This document shows, piece by piece, positions 8,473 through 15,303 of a stretch of 64,000 nucleotides of DNA. The notes under the pieces are model-generated. The model made no database searches. It was not told the origin of the DNA and was given only the letters and a program-made list of their open reading frames with translations. How positions within the stretch are numbered: the first letter of the stretch is position 1; every line of letters starts with the position of its first letter. The DNA is taken from the NCBI RefSeq assembly GCF_018618415.1, contig NZ_JACSMA010000002.1:558001-622000 (forward strand), in the 5' to 3' direction. The DNA comes from Exiguobacterium sp. s146. Lineage in GTDB: Bacteria > Bacillota > Bacilli > Exiguobacteriales > Exiguobacteriaceae. The translations under genes were made by a program, and so were the position numbers.

Positions 8473-9343
8473 TTGCCTCACCTCCTAATTGGACCCGGAA
8501 GATGTCTTCGAGCGACATCGGGATTTCTTCGACAAGCATCGGGTCGTGCGCATCGACGAACGTATCGAGTTCTTTCGTCCTTTCTTTCGCCATGAACAAA
8601 GCGACACGCCCTGTCACGTTAATGATTTCAATATCTTTTCGTTCGAGTAGTTCGACCGGTACTTGGTCGTTGAAGACGACTTGCAGTTTGACACTTGTCT
8701 CACGCGCCTCTTCGAGCGACATGATGGCTTTGACGCGTCCCTTCTCGATCATGATGATGCGGTCGGCGATTCGTTCGAGCTCATGTAACTGGTGACTCGA
8801 GACGATGATGGAACAGTTACGTGCCTCGACTTGGGCGATCATCAGCTTCAAAACGTCCGACTTGGCGACGACGTCGAGTCCGTCTGTCGGTTCATCGAGC
8901 AGATAATATTTCGCTTGGACGGCGAACGCGAGCGAGAGCGTCACCATCGCCTTCTGCCCTTTCGAGAGCTGGCGAATCTTCTTGTTGTCGATGTTATAGC
9001 GGGTGAGCGTCTCTCTGAAAATCGATCGGTTGAACGACGGATAAATCGATTCGTAGAGCGCTGCCGCTTCGTTAATCGTATAATGTTTGAGGGCGTCGGC
9101 TGAATCCGGGACGAAGATGACGTCGCGCTTCAACTCGGCTTTCTCAAAGATGCTTGACGGTCCGTAGCGGACATCCCCTTTGTCCGGCCGGATGATGCCG
9201 ACCATCGTGCGCAGGAGCGTCGTCTTGCCGGCCCCGTTCCGGCCGACGAGCGCGATGATTTCCCCGGAATTGACCGTAAAGTCGATATCTTCTAACACTT
9301 GCTGGCGATCGATCGTCTTACTCAGTTGCTGTACTGTCAGCAT
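8462..9343 (-). CDS. ABC transporter ATP-binding protein (YtrB type)
   Basis: 293 residues. Walker A GRNGAGKTT at about 34-42, Q-loop region IFVPDSADALKHYT, signature LSKGQKAM near 141 (a variant of LSGGQ that is usual in this subfamily), Walker B YYLLDEPTDGLD near 160 and the H-loop SSHQLHELE. The C-terminal 80 residues form the extra regulatory extension typical of YtrB/BcrA-like ATPases. ATG with GGGGAG 4-9 bases upstream. It overlaps the end of the GntR gene by 26 bases and supplies ATP hydrolysis for the adjoining permease. Confidence 0.92.
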   Translation of the reverse strand: MLTVQQLSKTIDRQQVLEDIDFTVNSGEIIALVGRNGAGKTTLLRTMVGIIRPDKGDVRYGPSSIFEKAELKRDVIFVPDSADALKHYTINEAAALYESIYPSFNRSIFRETLTRYNIDNKKIRQLSKGQKAMVTLSLAFAVQAKYYLLDEPTDGLDVVAKSDVLKLMIAQVEARNCSIIVSSHQLHELERIADRIIMIEKGRVKAIMSLEEARETSVKLQVVFNDQVPVELLERKDIEIINVTGRVALFMAKERTKELDTFVDAHDPMLVEEIPMSLEDIFRVQLGGEASVF

Positions 9344-9719
9344 GGTTCTCCCCTACTTTCTTATACTCTGTCTCAAATAGCGTCAGCGCTTCGGTGAGCT
9401 CAATGTTGGCATAATGGCAATCGATGGCGAGTTTCTTGATCGATTCAAGGATCGGCGCGCGCGGCGAGTCTTGGTCAATCCAGTCCTCGGACACGAACGT
9501 CCCGCGTCCGCGATGCATCTCGAGCAAGCCGAGCCGTTCGAGTTCCTGATACGCCTTGCTGACCGTGTTTGGATTGATGACGAGGTCGGTCGCGAGTTCA
9601 CGCACCGACATGACTTTATCCCCTGGACGTAAGATGCCACGGATGACGAGCGCCTTCGTCTGGTTGACGATTTGTTCATACAACGGTTCCGCGCTCTTCA
9701 TATCAATTTTATATAACAT
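9318..9719 (-). CDS. GntR-family (YtrA subfamily) transcriptional regulator
   Basis: 133 residues: an N-terminal winged helix (PLYEQIVNQTKALVIRGILRPGD, VRELATDLVINPNTVSKAYQELERLGLLEMHRGRGTFV) and only a short helical tail of about 40 residues, the hallmark of the YtrA subfamily, which has no large effector domain. First gene of the regulator-ATPase-permease-lipoprotein operon and probably its autorepressor; a candidate operator overlaps the -10 at 9752-9774. Confidence 0.93.
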   Translation of the reverse strand: MLYKIDMKSAEPLYEQIVNQTKALVIRGILRPGDKVMSVRELATDLVINPNTVSKAYQELERLGLLEMHRGRGTFVSEDWIDQDSPRAPILESIKKLAIDCHYANIELTEALTLFETEYKKVGENHADSTATE

Positions 9720-9751
9720 GGGTCACACCCTTTCTTGTGTACGTAACTTAA

Positions 9752-9774
9752 GTGTATTATATGTATTAGTACAC
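9752..9774 (-). promoter_or_regulatory. promoter -10 and candidate operator of the GntR/ABC operon
   Basis: The -10 TATAAT is the complement of 9756-9761. It sits inside a GTGTA...TACAC inverted repeat (9752-9756 and 9770-9774), the kind of spaced half-sites used by YtrA-type regulators. No strong -35 is visible. Confidence 0.5.
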
Positions 9775-9898
9775 GTAAAGATATTAGTTCTTCAAGGGCA
9801 CTCTCAGTTTACAGGCATTTGGTAATAAATTGAATACGACTTTGGACCGAGGTAGTACACTTCCATTTCAGGTACATTGGTAGAGAGGTGAATCAAAA

Positions 9899-10651
9899 AT
9901 GAGAAAACGATGGTTAGTCGTGACCGCTGTCGCCGTGACAGCAATTGGCACGACATGGTCGACGTATGCAAAACAAGATGAGGCAGAACGTTACGCATCC
10001 TATATTGAAGATACATATGGAGAGGACGTCGAGGTCACGCTGAAGCGCGACTGGAAGATGGGCGGCTATATGGCCGAGTTCACCCTGACCGATCCGCAAC
10101 TCGAAGGCGACTATTGGGCCGAGACGTATCGGAGCGATCAGACGATTCATGACAACGTGCTCGAACACGTCTGGCAACAGGAGGCCGAGGACACGATCAA
10201 GCAGCGGCTCGAGCAGCTCGATTTGTTGACCGAGGCGGAGACGGTACGCGCCAGTGTCCCGATAGGTGTCGATGAAGAGAGTGAGACGACCGTACGCCCT
10301 ACCCCGACGTCCGTCTTCGATGTCGAGTCGAAAGAGTTCTTGGACGTGTCGGTCATGTTCCACGAAGACTGGGCCAATACCGATGCGCAGAAAGAACGGA
10401 TGCTCGGCGTGATTCGCGCTTTGGAAGATGACGTCTACTCGATCCACTTCTCGTTCGACGGGACACCGTATGAGGATGACGACTTTACGGAGCGTTACTT
10501 AAACGTCGCTCGCGATTCCCTCCCAGGTGAACCGGCGATGCACGAGATTGAGTCGATTGACGACTTGAATCGTCACGACCGACTGTACGGCTTCGACGAG
10601 ACGACGTTCATTCATGATTACCATTTCGACGGCACCAAATATGAGGAGTGA
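9899..10651 (+). CDS. exported protein of unknown function
   Basis: 250 residues with a Sec signal peptide (RKR, then hydrophobic residues 5-22, cleavage likely near STYA). The mature part is acidic and rich in Asp, Glu and Tyr, without cysteines or motifs I recognise. ATG follows GAGAGGTG at 9 bases. It is a single-gene unit with its own terminator, divergent from the GntR operon. It resembles the many secreted alpha/beta proteins of Bacillales without a family name; function not assigned. Confidence 0.75.
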   Translation: MRKRWLVVTAVAVTAIGTTWSTYAKQDEAERYASYIEDTYGEDVEVTLKRDWKMGGYMAEFTLTDPQLEGDYWAETYRSDQTIHDNVLEHVWQQEAEDTIKQRLEQLDLLTEAETVRASVPIGVDEESETTVRPTPTSVFDVESKEFLDVSVMFHEDWANTDAQKERMLGVIRALEDDVYSIHFSFDGTPYEDDDFTERYLNVARDSLPGEPAMHEIESIDDLNRHDRLYGFDETTFIHDYHFDGTKYEE

Positions 10652-10661
10652 TCACCATTCG

Positions 10662-10688
10662 CCATTCGCACGAGCGGATGGTTTTTTT
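10662..10688 (+). terminator. intrinsic terminator after the exported protein gene
   Basis: 8-bp stem (10662-10669 with 10674-10681, one G-U pair), 4-base loop and seven T residues. Confidence 0.85.
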
Positions 10689-10726
10689 GTGAGCATTCTC
10701 CTTTACAGCACGTCGTGAATGTTTTA

Positions 10727-10759
10727 CATTTGACGAGTCAACAATTGACTTATCAAATG
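10727..10759. promoter_or_regulatory. large palindromic operator upstream of the MarR gene
   Basis: Two 15-base half-sites (10727-10741 and 10745-10759) read as reverse complements at 13 of 15 positions, separated by CAA. The core is GTCAA-CAA-TTGAC and the ends are CATTTGA/TCAAATG. It ends 20 bases before the MarR start codon and is probably its autoregulatory operator. Confidence 0.75.
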
Positions 10760-10779
10760 AGAGGGGTGAGATACCACAG

Positions 10780-11190
10780 ATGGAGTTACGAGACATCAGC
10801 CGACTGCTGTACCAAATCAAACTGGCGGACCAGCGTGTCGCAACCTCGTTCGAGAAAGAGACGGGCTTCAGCCTGACCCGCTACGAGATGCTCATGATCG
10901 TGCATGACAAGGGCGTCTGTTCGCAAAGCGAGATTCAGCAGGCGATGAAAATCGACAATGCGGCCATCACCCGCCATTTGAAGATCCTTGAAGAAAAAGG
11001 TTACGTCCGAAGGGAACGGAACACCGCGAACCATCGCGAAGTGTTCGTCCATTTGACCGACGAAGCCAAACACGACTTGAACAGTTGCGAGCGGGATCAC
11101 GACCGCGGCAAACATTTGATCACGAAAGTGCTGTCCGAGTCCGAAATCAACCAGCTATCAAGTCTGCTCCAAAAGCTTAACCAACTATAA
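10780..11190 (+). CDS. MarR-family transcriptional regulator
   Basis: 136 residues with a central winged helix: SQSEIQQAMKIDNAAITRHLKILEEKGYVRRERNTANHREVFVHLT, with the DxR-type wing (here NTANHRE). One Cys at residue 47 and one at 108 might allow redox sensing, but that is a guess. The gene is followed within 23 bases by a nitroreductase, an ABM-domain enzyme and a DUF1304 gene in the same direction, so it probably represses this electrophile/quinone detoxification operon through the palindrome at 10727-10759. Confidence 0.92.
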   Translation: MELRDISRLLYQIKLADQRVATSFEKETGFSLTRYEMLMIVHDKGVCSQSEIQQAMKIDNAAITRHLKILEEKGYVRRERNTANHREVFVHLTDEAKHDLNSCERDHDRGKHLITKVLSESEINQLSSLLQKLNQL

Positions 11191-11213
11191 CAAAAGAGAA
11201 AGAGGTAATCCCC

Positions 11214-11852
11214 ATGGCAACTACATTCGAAAACAACACATTCACTGACGTGATGCTCGGTCGTAAATCGATCCGTGTCTACGACGAGAACGTTAAAATC
11301 TCACAACTTGAAATGCTTCAAATGATTGAGGAAGCGACAACGGCACCGTCTTCAGTCAACATGCAACCGTGGCGCTTCGTCGTCGTCGAGAGCCCTGAGG
11401 CGAAAGAGACGCTCAAGCCGCTCATCCGCTTCAACGTCCGTCAAAACGACACGTCGGCTGCGATGGTCCTCATCTTCGGTGACATGGAGTGCTACGAGCT
11501 CGGTGAAGAGATTTACGATCAAGCTGTCGCAGAAGGCAAGATGCCACAAGAAGTGCGCGACCAACAGCTCGCTGCCATCCTCCCGTACTACAAAAACTTG
11601 TCGAAACAAGAGATGAACGACATCGTCAAAATCGACTCGAGTCTCGCTGCGATGCAATTTATGCTCGTCGCCCGTGCTCATGGTTATGACACGAACCCAA
11701 TCGGCGGTTTCGAAAAAGACCAACTCGCGGAAGCGTTCGGCTTAGACCAAGACCGCTACGTGCCGGTCATGATTCTCTCGGTCGGTAAAGCAGCAGAAGA
11801 AGGCTACCAATCGATCCGCCTCGACGCTGAAACAATCACATCATTTAAATAA
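11214..11852 (+). CDS. nitroreductase family protein (YdgI-like)
   Basis: 212 residues, FMN-dependent NAD(P)H oxidoreductase of the nitroreductase fold, expected to be a cytoplasmic homodimer. FMN contacts are visible: RKSIRVYDENV near the N-terminus, TTAPSSVNMQPWRFVVV around residue 43-59, and GYDTNPIGGFEKDQLAEAFGL near 163-183, followed by VPVMILSVGKAAE. The family reduces nitro groups, quinones and similar electrophiles; the exact substrate is not visible. Second gene of the MarR operon, with AGAGAAAGAGG as ribosome binding site. Confidence 0.92.
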   Translation: MATTFENNTFTDVMLGRKSIRVYDENVKISQLEMLQMIEEATTAPSSVNMQPWRFVVVESPEAKETLKPLIRFNVRQNDTSAAMVLIFGDMECYELGEEIYDQAVAEGKMPQEVRDQQLAAILPYYKNLSKQEMNDIVKIDSSLAAMQFMLVARAHGYDTNPIGGFEKDQLAEAFGLDQDRYVPVMILSVGKAAEEGYQSIRLDAETITSFK

Positions 11853-11867
11853 TCGGAGGAATTCTAC

Positions 11868-12161
11868 ATGATCTTAATCAACGCCATTTTCGACGTAAAA
11901 GAAACAGAGTTTGACAACTTCTTGGCAGACATCAACAAGCTCATCGACTCGTCGAAACAAGAAGAAGGCTGCTTGGGCTATGAGTTGTTCCAATCGACGA
12001 CATCAGAGAACCGTTTCGTCATGATCGAGAACTGGGCCGACCAAGCGGCCGTCGAGCAACACAACCAAAACCCGGACCTCATCGCATTCGCCCAAAACGT
12101 CGGCAACTACGTGTCGGCGAAGCCGGTGCTCCATGTGACGGAAGTCGCGACGGCCAACTAA
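11868..12161 (+). CDS. antibiotic biosynthesis monooxygenase (ABM)-domain protein
   Basis: 97 residues, dimeric ferredoxin-like fold. The ABM pattern is clear: a strand at the N-terminus, then SSKQEEGCLGYELFQSTTSENRFVMIENWADQAAVEQHNQNPD with the conserved WxxxxAxxxH. Related proteins (YgiN, YdhR types) act on quinols without cofactors or as heme-degrading enzymes; the neighbours favour a quinone/quinol role. It begins 15 bases after the nitroreductase stop codon, with a GGAGGAA site. Confidence 0.88.
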   Translation: MILINAIFDVKETEFDNFLADINKLIDSSKQEEGCLGYELFQSTTSENRFVMIENWADQAAVEQHNQNPDLIAFAQNVGNYVSAKPVLHVTEVATAN

Positions 12162-12162
12162 C

Positions 12163-12519
12163 ATGTCTGGACTCACCCTCGTCCTCGGGACGCTCGTCGC
12201 CATCGAGTTCTTCTACATCATGTATTTGGAGACGTTCGCCACTCGTTCGAACACGACGGCCCGTGTCTTCAACATGACGGAACAAGAGCTCGCGCGTGAC
12301 TCCGTGTCGGTGCTGTTCAAGAACCAAGGCGTCTATAACGGATTGATTGGCGTCGGCTTGCTGTACGGACTGTTCGTTAGCCAATCGACCGAGATCGTCA
12401 CGATGATCCTCATTTACATCGTGCTCGTCGCGTTGTACGGCAGTATGACGAGCAATAAAAAGATCATCCTCACACAAGGTGGATTGGCGATTTTGACGCT
12501 GTTATCCATGTTGTGGTGA
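12163..12519 (+). CDS. DUF1304 membrane protein
   Basis: 118 residues with four predicted membrane helices (about 2-20, 60-78, 80-95, 99-117). The N-terminal EFFYIMYLETFA and the loop with FKNQGVYNGLIGVGLLYGLF are characteristic of DUF1304. It starts one base after the previous stop codon and so is translationally coupled to the ABM gene. DUF1304 genes often accompany nitroreductases and MarR regulators; the biochemical role is unknown. Confidence 0.9.
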   Translation: MSGLTLVLGTLVAIEFFYIMYLETFATRSNTTARVFNMTEQELARDSVSVLFKNQGVYNGLIGVGLLYGLFVSQSTEIVTMILIYIVLVALYGSMTSNKKIILTQGGLAILTLLSMLW

Positions 12520-12527
12520 GCTGAAAG

Positions 12528-12555
12528 CGGTCGGCTTCGTGTCGGCCGTTTTTTT
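12528..12555 (+). terminator. intrinsic terminator of the MarR operon
   Basis: 8-bp stem with two G-U pairs (12528-12535 with 12541-12548) and seven T residues. Confidence 0.82.
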
Positions 12556-12596
12556 GTATGCGGCGTGCGGTATACTGAAAAGTGAGGTGATGTTCG

Positions 12597-12869
12597 ATGA
12601 AATATGCTTGCCCTTGTTGCGGTTATCAAACACTTAACGACGAACCACCCGGAACGTATGACATTTGCGGCATCTGTTTCTGGGAAGACGATGGCGTCCA
12701 GTTCAACGACCCGGACTATGAAGGTGGCGCCAATACGGTGTCGCTCCGACAAGCACAACAGAATTACATCCGCTTCGGAGTAAGCGAGCTGCTTTTTAGC
12801 GATTCTGTCCGTAAACCAACTGATCACGACATCAAAGACCCGAAATGGCGACCGTTAGCAAAAAAATGA
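12597..12869 (+). CDS. CPCC family cysteine-rich protein
   Basis: 90 residues. It begins MKYACPCCGYQTL and has a second CGICFWEDDG motif, so CPCC plus CxxC can form a zinc knuckle; the following DPDYEGGANTVSLRQAQQNY is the conserved tail of the Cys_rich_CPCC family. Such proteins are small cytosolic zinc-binding proteins of unknown role, often linked to toxin or polymorphic-toxin immunity loci elsewhere; no partner is seen here. A TATACT -10 lies at about 12571. Confidence 0.88.
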   Translation: MKYACPCCGYQTLNDEPPGTYDICGICFWEDDGVQFNDPDYEGGANTVSLRQAQQNYIRFGVSELLFSDSVRKPTDHDIKDPKWRPLAKK

Positions 12870-12875
12870 GCATAC

Positions 12876-12906
12876 AAAAACCGCTTCTACAAATGAGTAG
12901 AAGCGG
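12876..12906 (-). terminator. intrinsic terminator of the membrane protein gene (shared hairpin)
   Basis: 10-bp perfect stem (12881-12890 with 12897-12906), followed on the minus strand by five U residues. On the plus strand the hairpin lacks a good T tract. Confidence 0.85.
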
Positions 12907-12914
12907 CTGTTTGA

Positions 12915-14453
12915 TTATACGCCGAGAACTGCGAACGACACTCCGACGACTCCGATGAGCGCCATCGCGTAAACTGGTACGCGCGGCATTTCACCGTTGT
13001 TATCGAGCGCCTTCCCGAACATATAGAACACGAGCGGGTGGACGAGGAACGGCATCGAGAAGATGAGCGGGATAAGAAGCGACGCTCCCGTCCCGAACAT
13101 CCCACCTTGGACGGCTGCGAAGAGACCGAAGTGCGAGATGGCTGACGATTGAGCCATCGTCGTGTAGTCGAACGCGATTGTGCTGAAGCTGAGGATGACG
13201 AGTCCACCGAAGACCGCCATCATCTGCCAACCGAACGAGAACTGCATAAGTGCCTTTACTTCTTTGAAGTCTTCTCCGTCGGCACCGCGCAAGTTTTTGA
13301 GCGAGAGTGCCGTTAACGTGAGACCGACCAAGACGATGATTGCTGTCGGCCAAATCCAGAGCGCCCCGTTGTCGGCACTGACCGCCAAAATCGAGAACAC
13401 GAAGATGTGACCGAAGAACGGGATGTTGATCATGATTGGAGCACGTTTGGCTGCTACTTGACCGAAGTCACCGGCCGTACAAGCGCCTGTGAGACCACTG
13501 TGCGAGAGCGAACCGGCCATACCTGGTGCGAGGTTGCGGATATGTCCTGTGCGGGCGAACCACATAAGGAGCGCAATCCCACCGAACATCCAGAACAATT
13601 GACCGAAGAAACCGTACACGAGAATCGAGTTCATGCCTTCGATGGCAAACGCATCACCAATCCGTGAACCACCGACCATGAAGTTAGCGGCCAAGACGAC
13701 CGGGATCCCGGCGAACAGAAGCGCACGGACGGTCGGTCCATACGTCCAGTTGTGGAAGATGGCACCGAGTGCTGACGAGATCAACATGGCGAAGAAGATT
13801 TGCGGGAGCGCGATGATCGGCTGTACCGCCACAGCGATGCCGTACGACACGAACAAGATGACGAGCATCAATACCGTCTCGATGACACCTTTGCGCATGT
13901 ATACTTTCTTGTCGTCGATTTGCGCCTTGTGGTCGATCAAGAGGAACGATGCCGCGAGACCGATCAAAGCGAGGATCGGATAGTAGAGCATGATGCCCTC
14001 TGCCGCGCCCGGTTGAATCATCATGCGGAAGAACCCTTCGAGACCGACGAGCAAGAAGAATGAACGGAGGATGAAGATGAACTGTGTCCGTCCTGTCCCG
14101 AGGAACATCTCTTCTGTAGATGGCACGACGATGTCTTTCATGTCGAGCTCTTGTTTGCTCAAAATCTTGCGGAGCTCTTGGCCACCGACGAAGAATGAGA
14201 CAACGAGTGCGATAATTGTCGTGCGTGACATGAAGTCGACGAGCGGGAACTCAGGGAGGCCCGGTGTCGCGATGCCCATCTCGACCATGGCGAAGCCAAG
14301 TCCGAGACCGAAGATGACGATGACGAGGATTGGTGAGAACCGTGAACCGGCTACGACCATCCGTGATAAAATGACCATCGGGATAACGAAGGCCATGAGC
14401 AACCAGAATTGGTTGAGTAATTGTACTTGTGATAACTGCTGAACGATTTCCAT
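12915..14453 (-). CDS. polytopic membrane protein of unknown family
   Basis: 512 residues with around 12-13 hydrophobic helices spread over the whole length. Notable conserved-looking loops are FFVGGQELRKILSKQELDMKD near residue 88, a broken-helix-like AGSLSHSGLTGACTAGDFGQV near 325 and TMAQSSAISHFGLFAAVQGG near 430. These small-residue, polar intramembrane stretches suggest a secondary transporter with re-entrant loops, loosely like the GltS or citrate carrier types, but I cannot name the family. ATG with AAGGGG 7 bases upstream. Single-gene unit with its own terminator. Confidence 0.8.
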   Translation of the reverse strand: MEIVQQLSQVQLLNQFWLLMAFVIPMVILSRMVVAGSRFSPILVIVIFGLGLGFAMVEMGIATPGLPEFPLVDFMSRTTIIALVVSFFVGGQELRKILSKQELDMKDIVVPSTEEMFLGTGRTQFIFILRSFFLLVGLEGFFRMMIQPGAAEGIMLYYPILALIGLAASFLLIDHKAQIDDKKVYMRKGVIETVLMLVILFVSYGIAVAVQPIIALPQIFFAMLISSALGAIFHNWTYGPTVRALLFAGIPVVLAANFMVGGSRIGDAFAIEGMNSILVYGFFGQLFWMFGGIALLMWFARTGHIRNLAPGMAGSLSHSGLTGACTAGDFGQVAAKRAPIMINIPFFGHIFVFSILAVSADNGALWIWPTAIIVLVGLTLTALSLKNLRGADGEDFKEVKALMQFSFGWQMMAVFGGLVILSFSTIAFDYTTMAQSSAISHFGLFAAVQGGMFGTGASLLIPLIFSMPFLVHPLVFYMFGKALDNNGEMPRVPVYAMALIGVVGVSFAVLGV

Positions 14454-14545
14454 GGATAAACCCCTTATACATTTTTTTCACACTGTTTCGAAGTTTACAG
14501 GATTGAACATTCTGTGACAAGGGGGTGTGACGGATTGTAAACAAT

Positions 14546-14578
14546 GAAAGCGGAACCAACTGAAATGGTTCCGCTTTC
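14546..14578 (-). terminator. hairpin after the winged-helix gene
   Basis: 13-bp perfect stem (14546-14558 with 14566-14578) directly after the stop codon. The U tract on the minus strand is poor, so termination may be weak or factor-assisted. Confidence 0.6.
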
Positions 14579-14580
14579 GG

Positions 14581-14850
14581 TTACTTATTCGGTTGGCGAA
14601 GGCCCCATATGCCTTTATTTCCCGTGGAATAAAACAAGTCGTCTTTGCCATTGAAGCTGGCCGAATCGCTCGAATGAGCCCGAATCTGTTTATTGACGTG
14701 AGCCTTCCAATCTTTATAGCGATCGAGCTCGAGTTGATAGTACGATCGCTCGATATATTCGTTGATTTCTTTCAATGACGCCGTCCCGCCATGATGCTGA
14801 ATGGCGAATTGGATTTTGCGAAGTAGTGCGCGTTTCAAGTTATCCCTCAC
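14581..14850 (-). CDS. small winged-helix (HARE-HTH-like) protein
   Basis: 89 residues starting with GTG that overlaps the previous stop codon by GTGA. The C-terminal half, IRAHSSDSASFNGKDDLFYSTGNKGIWGLR, has the pattern found in winged-helix modules attached to restriction-type nucleases and in HARE-HTH domains. Here the module stands alone as the last gene of the helicase operon. A DNA-binding or target-reading role for the helicase complex is inferred from that position. Confidence 0.68.
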   Translation of the reverse strand: MRDNLKRALLRKIQFAIQHHGGTASLKEINEYIERSYYQLELDRYKDWKAHVNKQIRAHSSDSASFNGKDDLFYSTGNKGIWGLRQPNK

Positions 14851-15290
14851 CTTTCACTAAATACTTCTAAGTACTCTTCAAACTTTTGTTCCACTGCTTT
14901 AATAATTCTATCATGAGCCGCTTCACCTTCAATACGGTACTCTTCCCTCACATAAAACATATCATCAGTTAATTCAAAAGGTGGAGAAATGTTGCTAAAT
15001 CTGGTTGAAGTAGTAGATAAATACTTTAATGGCAGTGATCTTAAGTGGCGTTCTATTTTCGACTGTGAAAAGTTCGTTGTAAAATCTGCACTTATATTCT
15101 TAAGGTTATAAGTACAGAGTTGTTCGTTAACCAAATCATAATAAGGTTTTGCGAGTTCAGTTATCGAAATCGGCGCAGACCAATCTTGAGCACCTCGCTC
15201 CAACATTATTTTCAGTACGTTCATTTTATAAGGTCCTTGTCTATCGAACTCATCAATATACTGAATCAATCGTTTAAGTCGATTTTCCAC
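14847..15290 (-). CDS. free-standing paralogue of the helicase C-terminal domain
   Basis: 147 residues from a GTG at 15290 (AAGGTGA 7 bases upstream, just after the helicase stop codon). Its core (YKMNVLKIMLERGAQDW, PISITELAKPYYDLVN, then IERHLRSLP and SPPFEL) aligns with the last 120 residues of the upstream helicase (YKMIVLSIMLSRGKDGW, PLSASEAALPFYEFIN, IEKLLLRMP, GPFFVS). So the gene encodes a second copy of that C-terminal domain as a separate protein. The coding is more A/T-rich than the helicase. Either an accessory subunit or what is left of a second helicase gene; the intact start and coupled stop favour a working gene. Confidence 0.72.
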   Translation of the reverse strand: MENRLKRLIQYIDEFDRQGPYKMNVLKIMLERGAQDWSAPISITELAKPYYDLVNEQLCTYNLKNISADFTTNFSQSKIERHLRSLPLKYLSTTSTRFSNISPPFELTDDMFYVREEYRIEGEAAHDRIIKAVEQKFEEYLEVFSER

Positions 15291-15303
15291 AATTACGTCA
15301 CCT

